Of a stretch of DNA of 16,935 bases, positions 1 through 6,585 are shown piece after piece; positions within the stretch are counted from its first letter, which is position 1, and each line of letters starts with the position of its first letter. The notes below the pieces were generated by a model. It did not search any database. It was given only the letters and a program-made list of their open reading frames with translations, and was not told the DNA's origin. The stretch comes from JAIVGV01 sp035295985 (GTDB lineage Bacteria > Acidobacteriota > Blastocatellia > Pyrinomonadales > Pyrinomonadaceae). A program made the position numbers and the translations under genes. The stretch is taken from assembly GCA_035295985.1 (NCBI GenBank), contig DATHBT010000176.1, positions 1 to 16,935 on the forward strand, read 5' to 3'.

Positions 1-37
1 AATTACACCCCGTCGCGGGTCAAACTCCGCCGCCCGG

Positions 38-2167
38 CTATTGCTTCAGCGTTAGGGCCTTCGCGGCGACGGCCGCGTCGAGCAGATCGGAGACGTCCTT
101 GAGCGTGACCATGCCGTAGTACCAGGAGCCGGCGGCGGCGGCCTCTGCGTGGACGGCCTTGTAGATGGCGTAGTAGCTGCGCTCGCCGTTGACGAAGTTG
201 AAGACCTCATCGCGCATCAGGCCGTGCAGCCCCGCGGGCGTGCGCACCTGCGAGCGCCGCTCGAAGTAGTCGCCGAGCGACGCGATGTTCTGCGGGACTT
301 TGCGCGCGGCGGCCGACTCTTCCGGCGTCAGCGCAGCGGAGGCGGGCGCGCGGCCGTGCACCTGCCGGTAGAAGGCGCGCAGGTCGCCAGTTAGATCGTC
401 CTGCCGCAGGCGCGCGCGCGTGGCGAGCGTGTCGAGGGCCTGCGCGGCCCCGGCGTCGCCGGCGACGAAGACGCGGATCGAGTTGAGTGCGCGCTGCTCC
501 CGCGCGCCGCCCGACTCGATGACGGCGCTCGCGCTCTTCCAGGCCGCATCGGGCGACTCTTTCCCCGCCCTCAGGATGTCGAGCGCGACGCGGAGATCGT
601 TGGCGAGGCGGCGCTGCCCTTGGGCGAAAGTCTCCGCGGCTAGCACGCTAACGTCGCCGGGGGTCGCCTTCGAGAGGTAGTAGGCGATTGAGCCGACGAG
701 GAAGGCGTTCCGGCGGAGCTGTGTCTGATCGATCTGCCAGAGGTCGTCGTCCGAGGAGTGTATGTAGTTGTCGTCCCAGTTGATGGCGGCGACCGCGGGG
801 ACGCCGATGATGCCTTCGACGAAGCACATGTGGTCGGAGGAGTCGAAGTAGGGGACGAAGCGCGCGTTGTAGCCCTGTCGCGAGCCGCGCGTCGAGTAGA
901 GCGGGCGGGTGAAGGGGCGCGGGAGTCCGCCCTGACGGCTGGCGGCGAGGAAGCCGTTGTTGGTGTTGATGAGGTAGGTTCCGATTGACTCGAAGACCGC
1001 GTCGAGGTAACTGGTGCGCGAGTGCGGCGCGAAGATGAGGTGCTGGACGCGGCTGCCCAGCGCCTGATTCGCGCCGGTCATGTCCTGGTGGACGTTGGCT
1101 AAGAATTTCTTAGGCTCGTCGGGGAAGTCCGAGAAGTAGCGGTACTCGGAGTAGATTTCGTCAGTCCACCAGAAGCGTATGTCGCGCCGCGGGCGTTGCA
1201 TCTTGCCCTCGCGGATCAGTTTGGTGAAGGTGCGCGCCAACTCCAGCAGGTTGCCGCAGCCCGATCCGTCGTCGTTGGCCGAACCCTGCTCCTCCTGCAA
1301 GTGCGCGGTCAAAACGATCTGCTGATCCTTGATCGATGAGCCGCGAATCCAGCCCTCGACGAAGCCCGTGCGGCCGGGCGCTTGTCCGATCTCCGTGTCA
1401 ACCTTCGCCTTCAGGACGACCCGGCCACCGGGCGCGCGCTTGCCCGTGGCGAAGATGTCCTGCATGCCCTTCGTTTCGAGTACGCGGCGCAGCATTTCGC
1501 CTTTGCGCGGCGGGAGCATGAAGGCGAACGTGCCCTGTTTGCCTTCGGGCGGCATGGGCACGCGCGACCAGGCGATCTGGTCGGGGAAGTCCAGCAGGCT
1601 TTTGCCCTCCGAAGGGGCGTAGGCGACGACGCCGGCCGCGCCCTTCGCCCAGACTGCGTTGTTGGCCGCCGCGCCGGGGCCGCTGCTCGTCAGGACGATC
1701 TTGCCTTTAACATCCAAATCTTTAAGGGCTGCCTGCGAGCCGTCGCCGACGAAGACCAGCTCGGCCGTGAGGTCTGCGTCGTGGCTGTAGTCGGCGAGAT
1801 AGACCGCGTGCTCGCCGATGTCCGCGAGCTTCACCTCGACGGGTTCGACCATCCACAACTCGCCCGCGCGCGCCGTGTAGTTCGGGCCGGGCAGCGGCTG
1901 CTCGACGAACTTAACGTCTTCGAGTCCCGCCTCCTTCGCGGCCTGCACGACGTAGTCGGCGGCCTTGAAGTAGCCCTCCATGCCGGAATCCCTGTGCCAG
2001 TGCGAGAGCCAGCGGATATGCTCGAAGGAGCGGTCGCCGGAGATTTCGTTCGAAAGCATCCTGATCTCTTCGTCGGATAGGAAGGGCGTCGTCTGCGCGC
2101 CGACGGTGGAGAGTTGTGCGAGGGCGAGCGAGCAGGCGAGCGCGGCCCGGAGGATTTGTCTTCTCAT
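38..2167 (-). CDS. Exported M28-family metallopeptidase with PA-like insert
   Basis: This is probably a secreted or periplasmic zinc aminopeptidase-like enzyme. The start is taken at the ATG ending at 2167 (709 aa), not the longer reading frame, because an AAGGA lies 7 nt upstream and a signal peptide then begins directly (MRRQILRAALACSLALAQ, ending near VGAQ at 22-25). A protease-associated-like segment spans about residues 130-190. The M28 core follows: AHLQEEQGSANDDGSG (288-303, with H289 and D299/D300), TDE (335-337), HQDMTG (360-365, D362) and SDHMCF (444-449, H446). These match the order of the M28 metal ligands. The usual HxD motif reads HLQ here, and the usual Glu-Glu pair reads Asp-Glu. 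A C-terminal tail of about 200 residues after 500 is mostly helical-looking and I cannot assign it. It lies downstream of the S9 peptidase on the same strand with a 155-nt gap. The family call is firm; the substrate is unknown. Confidence 0.9.
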   Translation of the reverse strand: MRRQILRAALACSLALAQLSTVGAQTTPFLSDEEIRMLSNEISGDRSFEHIRWLSHWHRDSGMEGYFKAADYVVQAAKEAGLEDVKFVEQPLPGPNYTARAGELWMVEPVEVKLADIGEHAVYLADYSHDADLTAELVFVGDGSQAALKDLDVKGKIVLTSSGPGAAANNAVWAKGAAGVVAYAPSEGKSLLDFPDQIAWSRVPMPPEGKQGTFAFMLPPRKGEMLRRVLETKGMQDIFATGKRAPGGRVVLKAKVDTEIGQAPGRTGFVEGWIRGSSIKDQQIVLTAHLQEEQGSANDDGSGCGNLLELARTFTKLIREGKMQRPRRDIRFWWTDEIYSEYRYFSDFPDEPKKFLANVHQDMTGANQALGSRVQHLIFAPHSRTSYLDAVFESIGTYLINTNNGFLAASRQGGLPRPFTRPLYSTRGSRQGYNARFVPYFDSSDHMCFVEGIIGVPAVAAINWDDNYIHSSDDDLWQIDQTQLRRNAFLVGSIAYYLSKATPGDVSVLAAETFAQGQRRLANDLRVALDILRAGKESPDAAWKSASAVIESGGAREQRALNSIRVFVAGDAGAAQALDTLATRARLRQDDLTGDLRAFYRQVHGRAPASAALTPEESAAARKVPQNIASLGDYFERRSQVRTPAGLHGLMRDEVFNFVNGERSYYAIYKAVHAEAAAAGSWYYGMVTLKDVSDLLDAAVAAKALTLKQ

Positions 2168-2174
2168 GGCGGAT

Positions 2175-2179
2175 TCCTT
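2175..2179 (-). promoter_or_regulatory. Ribosome binding site of the M28 peptidase
   Basis: AAGGA on the minus strand, 7 nt before the ATG at 2167-2165. It decides the start, because the longer in-frame ORF beginning near 2245 would place the signal peptide internally and run through the 2219-2240 hairpin. Confidence 0.7.
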
Positions 2180-2218
2180 ATGCGGAAAGCTTTTCGGAGA
2201 GCGGCGCGCAAGAATATA

Positions 2219-2240
2219 GCCCACGGCTCGCGCCGTGGGC
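2219..2240. repeat. Perfect 9-bp hairpin, GCCCACGGC / GCCGTGGGC
   Basis: Arms 2219-2227 and 2232-2240 are perfect inverted copies around a TCGC loop. The element lies in the gap between the S9 and M28 genes, about 50 nt before the M28 start. Its compact form resembles REP-type intergenic palindromes. A short T-rich stretch (ctcttttt, 2246-2253) follows on the plus strand, but no plus-strand gene ends here, so a terminator role is not supported. Confidence 0.6.
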
Positions 2241-2254
2241 CACACTCTTTTTCG

Positions 2255-2319
2255 GAGGAGGGGTTAGGGGATGGGGAAGAAATACTGCGTTCTGCTTTTC
2301 CCTAACCCCTAACCCCCTC
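2255..2319. repeat. Imperfect inverted repeat of GGGGTTA units
   Basis: The left arm contains GGGGTTAGGGG (2260-2270) and the right arm CCCCTAACCCC (2306-2316), giving 11 perfect base pairs. Pairing continues inward with mismatches to about 2278/2298 around a 19-nt loop. The right arm repeats CCCCTAA with a 7-nt period. It begins 4 nt after the stop codon of the S9 peptidase, so the mRNA could fold here and act as a 3' stabiliser or attenuator before the M28 gene. The minus strand has no T-run after it, so a classical intrinsic terminator is not supported. The G tracts also give some quadruplex potential. Confidence 0.7.
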
Positions 2320-2322
2320 TTT

Positions 2323-4452
2323 TCAGTTGTTGATGCCGAACTGCGAGAGGACGAAGGCGTAATCCCACGCCGTGTCCTTGAGCGCGTCGTAGCGCCCCGA
2401 AGCGCCGCCGTGGCCCGCGCCCATGTTGGTCTTGAAGACCAGCGGGTTCTTGTCCGTCTTCATCGCGCGCAGCTTCGCCACGTACTTGGCCGGCTCCCAG
2501 TACATCACCTGCGAGTCGTTCAGGGACGTGCGCACCAGCATCGTCGGGTACTCCTTGGCCGCGATGTTGTCGTAAGGGCTGTAGGACTTCATGTAGGCGT
2601 ACTCGTCCTTGTTGTTCGGGTTGCCCCACTCCAGCCACTCCTGCGCGGTGAGCGGCAAGGATGCGTCGTACATCGTGTTGATGACATCGACGAACGGGAC
2701 GTAGGAGAGGACGACCTTGAAGAGGTCGGGCCGCATGTTGACGACCGCGCCCATGAGCAGCCCGCCGGCGCTCCCGCCGGAGATGACGAGCTGATCCTTC
2801 GTCGTGTACTTCTCACGTATTAAGTGCTCGGCGGCGGCGATGAAGTCGGTGAAGGTGTTCTTCTTCTTCATCATCTTGCCCTCGTCGTGCCACTCGCGGC
2901 CGAGGTCTCCGCCGCCGCGGATGTGCGCGATGGCGTAAACGAAGCCGCGGTCGATCATCGACAGACGAGTCGAGCTGAAGCCGACGTTCGAGGGCGCGCC
3001 GTAGGAGCCGTAGGCGTAGAGCCAGAGCAGTTGCGGCGTGCCGGGCTTGCGAAGGTCTGCGCGGTAGTAGAGCGAGACGGGGACTTTGACGCCGTCCGCC
3101 GCGGTCGCGAGGATGCGCTCGGACTTGTACTTCGACGGGTCGTAGCCGCCCAGCACCTCGGTCTGCTTGAGCAGGGTCTTCTTGCGCGTCCGCATGTCGT
3201 AGTCATAGACCGTGAACGGGGTGATGAACGACTGGTAGCCGTAGCGCATCACGCCGGAGTCGAACTCGGCGAAGTTGAGGCCCGCCGAATAGACCGGCTC
3301 GGGGTGTTCGAGGAAGTGCTCCTTGTTCGTCTTGAAGTCCACGACGCGGTGCTTCTGCACGCCCTGGTCGCGCTCGGAGACGACGTAGAAGTCTTTGAAG
3401 ACGGTCAGCCCTTCGAGCGTGACGCCCTTGCGCGCGGGGATGATCTCCTTCCAGTTCTCCGGGCGCGGATCACTGATCGGCGCGGAGACGAGGCGGAAGC
3501 CGCGGCCCTTGTCGTTCGTGCGGATGAGGAAGTTCTTGCCGTGCGAGGTGACGTAGTACTCGTGCATCCCCGAGCGCGGCAGGATCAGCTTGGATTCAGA
3601 CGCGGGCTTGTCGGCCGGGATGTAGCGCACCTCGTTGTTGTTGGAGCTGCCGGCCGAGATGGTGATGAACTGCTTGTCGCGCGAGAGGCCCGCGCCGGCG
3701 CGGTAGAGCTCGTCCTTCTCCTCGTAAACGAGAACGTCCTTGTCGGTCGGCTCCCCCAGCGTGTGCCGCCAGACCTGGTAGGGGCGCTTGGCCTTGTCGT
3801 GCCGGCCGTAGAAGAGCGTCTTGTTGTCGGGCGCGAAGAAGGCGTAATCGACGACGCCCAGCTCGTCCGCGAGGTTCTTCCCCGTGCGGAGGTCTTTGAT
3901 GTGGAGCGTGTACTCGCGGAAGCCCGTCGTGTCCACCGAGTAGGCGAGCAGGTTCCCGTCGTGCGAGACCGAGTAGTTGCCGACGGAGTAGAACTTGTGG
4001 CCCTCGGCCATCGCGTTCACGTCGAGCGTGATCTCTTCGGGCGCGTCGAGGCTCCCCTTCTTGCGCGCGAAGATCGGGTACTGCTTACCCTCGACCGTGC
4101 GGGTGTAATAGTAGTAGCCGTTGTCGCGGGAGGGGACGTTCGTGTCGGTCTGCTTGATGCGCGAGAGTATTTCCTTGTAGAGCTTGTCGGCGAGCGGGGC
4201 GAGGTTCTTCGTCACCGCGTCGGCGTAGGCGTTCTCGGCCTCCAAGTATTCGGTGACTTCCTTGCTCCCCTTCTCGCGGAGCCAGAAGTACTGGTCGGTC
4301 ATGTCCTCGCCGTGGAAGGTCTGCGCCTTGGCGATGCGCCTGGCGACGGGCGGCGTAGGGATAGCTTCGGCGTTGTTGTTCTGTGCCATCGTGGGTTGCG
4401 CGGCGCCCGCCGCGAGGGCGGAGACGAGCGCGAGCAGCAGCCTTTTCTTCAT
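2323..4452 (-). CDS. ptrB: Exported oligopeptidase B-like S9A serine peptidase
   Basis: A prolyl-oligopeptidase-family enzyme of 709 aa, closest in motifs to oligopeptidase B (protease II), which cleaves short peptides after basic residues. An N-terminal propeller domain fills roughly residues 75-430 and an alpha/beta-hydrolase domain follows. The triad is visible: Ser561 in GGSAGG, Asp646 in SLNDSQVMYWEP, and His681 in GAGHGGASGR. The stretch MRPDLF after the nucleophile and EWGNP downstream are typical of this subfamily. The start ATG has GGAG 7 nt upstream (4460-4463). The protein opens with a clear signal peptide (MKKRLLLALVSALAAGAAQ, ending near TMAQ at 21-24). That is unusual, since the best-known oligopeptidase B enzymes are cytosolic. 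The gene is divergent from the beta-sandwich gene pair and upstream of the M28 peptidase. Acidic specificity residues were not checked, so the basic-residue preference is inferred from the family. Confidence 0.92.
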   Translation of the reverse strand: MKKRLLLALVSALAAGAAQPTMAQNNNAEAIPTPPVARRIAKAQTFHGEDMTDQYFWLREKGSKEVTEYLEAENAYADAVTKNLAPLADKLYKEILSRIKQTDTNVPSRDNGYYYYTRTVEGKQYPIFARKKGSLDAPEEITLDVNAMAEGHKFYSVGNYSVSHDGNLLAYSVDTTGFREYTLHIKDLRTGKNLADELGVVDYAFFAPDNKTLFYGRHDKAKRPYQVWRHTLGEPTDKDVLVYEEKDELYRAGAGLSRDKQFITISAGSSNNNEVRYIPADKPASESKLILPRSGMHEYYVTSHGKNFLIRTNDKGRGFRLVSAPISDPRPENWKEIIPARKGVTLEGLTVFKDFYVVSERDQGVQKHRVVDFKTNKEHFLEHPEPVYSAGLNFAEFDSGVMRYGYQSFITPFTVYDYDMRTRKKTLLKQTEVLGGYDPSKYKSERILATAADGVKVPVSLYYRADLRKPGTPQLLWLYAYGSYGAPSNVGFSSTRLSMIDRGFVYAIAHIRGGGDLGREWHDEGKMMKKKNTFTDFIAAAEHLIREKYTTKDQLVISGGSAGGLLMGAVVNMRPDLFKVVLSYVPFVDVINTMYDASLPLTAQEWLEWGNPNNKDEYAYMKSYSPYDNIAAKEYPTMLVRTSLNDSQVMYWEPAKYVAKLRAMKTDKNPLVFKTNMGAGHGGASGRYDALKDTAWDYAFVLSQFGINN

Positions 4453-4591
4453 AAAAATTCTCCGAATTCTGTTTGTGTGTCGTTCGACTGAGGGGCCTGA
4501 CGCGCGCGGGAGACGCGGGGCTTACTATTGCGGAAACTACACGTCTTAGGACGACCCGCCCCGCGTGTAAGTTTCAGACTTTTCGCGCCGG

Positions 4592-4602
4592 CGGACTGTC
4601 CG
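4592..4602. promoter_or_regulatory. Possible operator palindrome CGGAC-T-GTCCG
   Basis: Perfect 5-bp arms around a single T. It sits about 25-35 nt downstream of the leftward -10 element, in the predicted 5' leader of the S9 peptidase. It could be a repressor site or a small RNA hairpin. In such GC-rich DNA, short palindromes also arise by chance. Confidence 0.2.
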
Positions 4603-4626
4603 TAAAGACTTGTGCGGCGGCCGGCG

Positions 4627-4655
4627 ATTATAGGGACGGCGGGCGGGCGGCGCAA
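4627..4655 (-). promoter_or_regulatory. Sigma70-like promoter of the S9 peptidase
   Basis: On the minus strand, TTGCGC (4655-4650) is followed after exactly 17 nt by a perfect TATAAT (4632-4627). An exact -10 hexamer is conspicuous in this GC-rich region. It faces the S9 gene and would give a leader of about 165 nt. The -35 element matches TTGACA only in its TTG. Confidence 0.45.
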
Positions 4656-4845
4656 ACCGCGCGGCGGCCTCGCGCCGGCGCGGCCCCGTTTAGTTTCGGA
4701 ACTTCCGGCCGCCGCTTGCGTGCAGTCGGGCGGGGCGTGTAGGCTATCGCCGCTTTTCGCCCGACCGAAACGCGCGCCGCCCCGCAGCACTTCCTCGCTC
4801 CGGTGCCCCGCGCCCCACCCGCCTTAAGGAGTTACAACAAACGTC

Positions 4846-6585
4846 ATGCTCGACCGATGCCGCGGCGCGCTCGCACTAACGGCCGCACTCTTCCTGCTGC
4901 TGCTCGCCCCGAACGCCCCGACACAGGCACAGTCGCCCTCCTCCGCCCCGCAGCCCGGCGCGATCACGGGCCGCGTCACGACCGACGACGGCAAGGCCGC
5001 GCCGAGAGTCGGCGTCGCGCTCATGCCGGCCGAGTACCAGCCGAACCGCAACCGGCCCGTCTCGCGCGCGGAGACCGACGGTGATGGGCGCTTCCGCATG
5101 ACGAACGTGCCCGCGGGCCGCTACCGGCTGCTCACGCTCACGCCCGCGCACACCGCGCCCGACCTGCGCGGCTCCTTCCTCGACAACGGCAGGCTCATCA
5201 ACGTCGCCGCGGGCGAGACGGTCGAGGGCGCCGACTTCGTGCTCACGCGCGGCGGCGTCATCACGGGGCGCGTCACCACGGGCGACGGCAAGCCGGCGGT
5301 CGGCGAGCGCATCGGCGTGACCTACGCCGACCGCCGCAACGAACGCGGCCCGGCCGCCTCCGCCGTCAACCCCTTCGAGTGGGAGACGGACGACCGCGGC
5401 GTCTATCGCATCTACGGGCTGGCCCCGGGCCGCTACCTCGTCAGCGTGGGGCAGGACACGGGGGGTGGCGTCATCGTCGTCGGCATGGCCTCGCCGCGCT
5501 ACGCGCGCACCTTCCACCCCTCGACGACCGACGCGGCGCAGGCCCGCGTCGTCGAAGTCAGCTCGGGCATGGAGGCGACGGGCGTGGACATCTCGCTCGC
5601 CGACGCGCCGAAGAGTTTCCAGGCGACGGGCCGGATCGTTGACGAGGCCGGCAGGCCCGTCGCGGGCGTGGGCGTGGCGCACAGCTCCCTGCGCCCTGAT
5701 CAGAAGTCCATCGGCGGCTGGGGGTGGGACGGCTCGAAGTCGAACCAGAACGGCGAGTTCGTCCTCAAGAACCTCTTCCCCGGCCGCTACGCAGCATTCA
5801 TCGTCAAGTTCGGGGGCGACGCGTCGCCGGCGCATAACGACTACAGCGAGCCGGCGCAGTTCGAGATCACGGACGGCGACATAAGCAACCTCACGATCAG
5901 GATGAAGCGCGGCGGCTCCATCTCCGGCACGGCCGTCGTCGAGGGGACGAACGACCGGGCCGTGATCCAGCGACTCTCCACGCTCTCGATATACGCGAAT
6001 CTGACGCCGGCCAAGCCCGATCAACTCGGCGCGGCCGTCATGGGCGACAACAAGATCAACCCGGACGGCAGCTTCCGCATCGCCGGCATCGCGCCGGGCA
6101 AGATGCGGCTCGTGGTGGGCGGCTTCCCGCAGCCCAAGGGCTTCACGCTGCTCAGGGTCGAGCGCAACGGGGTCGAAGTCCCGCGCGACGGCATCGAGGT
6201 CGGCCCCGGCGAGCAGGTGACGGGCGTGCGCCTCGTCATCGGCTACGGCACGGCGACCTTGCGCGGGCAGATCAGCCTGGTGAGCAACGGCCAGCCGGCC
6301 GCGCTCCCCGAAGGCGTGCGCCTGTCGGTGTCGGCCGCGCGCGCCGGGGCGGGCGCGTCGGCCGCCAACTTCGGCGGCGGCGCGACCGTTGACGCGCGCG
6401 GGCGGTTCGTGCTCGAAGGGCTGATGAGCGGCGAGTACGAGCTGACCGTGCGCGCCTTCGCGCCGGGCGCGCCGGGGGCGCAGCAGTACCCCGCGGTCAA
6501 GCAGACGGTGCAGATGACCGAAGGCGGCGAGGCCAGCGTGACCGTCGTTTACGATCTCAGCAAGACCACGGAGACGAAGCAATGA
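4846..6585 (+). CDS. Secreted protein of repeated CarboxypepD_reg-like domains (first of pair)
   Basis: A 579-aa exported protein of unknown specific role. A signal peptide covers about residues 1-29 (hydrophobic LALTAALFLLLLAP, then TQAQ). The rest is a chain of about five carboxypeptidase-regulatory-like or Cna-B-like beta-sandwich repeats. Each begins with a G-x-I/V-x-G-x-V motif: GAITGRVTTDDGK (38), GGVITGRVTTGDGK (136), QATGRIVDEAGRP (259), GGSISGTAVV (356) and TATLRGQISL (469). Most contain a later G-x-F/Y-x-I/L/V-x-x-L/I-x-P-G-R-Y strand, such as GVYRIYGLAPGRY (185-197) and GEFVLKNLFPGRY (303-315). No catalytic motif or membrane anchor is visible. The start follows AAGGAG (4826-4831) with a long spacer of about 14 nt; no better in-frame start exists. 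It overlaps the next paralogous gene by ATGA. A structural, surface or sugar/protein-binding role is plausible but not shown. Confidence 0.85.
   Translation: MLDRCRGALALTAALFLLLLAPNAPTQAQSPSSAPQPGAITGRVTTDDGKAAPRVGVALMPAEYQPNRNRPVSRAETDGDGRFRMTNVPAGRYRLLTLTPAHTAPDLRGSFLDNGRLINVAAGETVEGADFVLTRGGVITGRVTTGDGKPAVGERIGVTYADRRNERGPAASAVNPFEWETDDRGVYRIYGLAPGRYLVSVGQDTGGGVIVVGMASPRYARTFHPSTTDAAQARVVEVSSGMEATGVDISLADAPKSFQATGRIVDEAGRPVAGVGVAHSSLRPDQKSIGGWGWDGSKSNQNGEFVLKNLFPGRYAAFIVKFGGDASPAHNDYSEPAQFEITDGDISNLTIRMKRGGSISGTAVVEGTNDRAVIQRLSTLSIYANLTPAKPDQLGAAVMGDNKINPDGSFRIAGIAPGKMRLVVGGFPQPKGFTLLRVERNGVEVPRDGIEVGPGEQVTGVRLVIGYGTATLRGQISLVSNGQPAALPEGVRLSVSAARAGAGASAANFGGGATVDARGRFVLEGLMSGEYELTVRAFAPGAPGAQQYPAVKQTVQMTEGGEASVTVVYDLSKTTETKQ

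Larger units (their letters stand above)
4453..4845. other. Divergent control region, no gene
   Basis: This 393-bp gap separates the S9 peptidase (minus) from the beta-sandwich gene pair (plus). I see no credible coding frame in it. It holds a sigma70-like promoter facing left (4627-4655), a small palindrome downstream of that promoter (4592-4602), and a GC-rich imperfect hairpin (4657-4683, arms CCGCGCGGCG and CGCCGGCGCGG with one bulge) just outside the -35 element. The rightward promoter is not clear: the best I find is TTGCGT (4716-4721) with TAGGCT (4740-4745), which is weak. The rightward ribosome site is AAGGAG at 4826-4831. Confidence 0.6.

Noticed and set aside
1..37. Sequence left of the M28 stop codon
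   Set aside because: Too short to judge; no gene, hairpin or promoter seen.
2824..4491. Long plus-strand open frame opposite the S9 peptidase
   Set aside because: It is antisense to a gene with complete catalytic motifs. Its composition, rich in Val, Arg, Asp and Glu with no recognisable domain, is what the reverse frame of a GC-rich gene gives.
4449..4790. Minus-strand 113-aa frame in the divergent control region
   Set aside because: No ribosome site, no domain, low-complexity Arg/Ala/Gly composition; it also covers the promoter and both palindromes.
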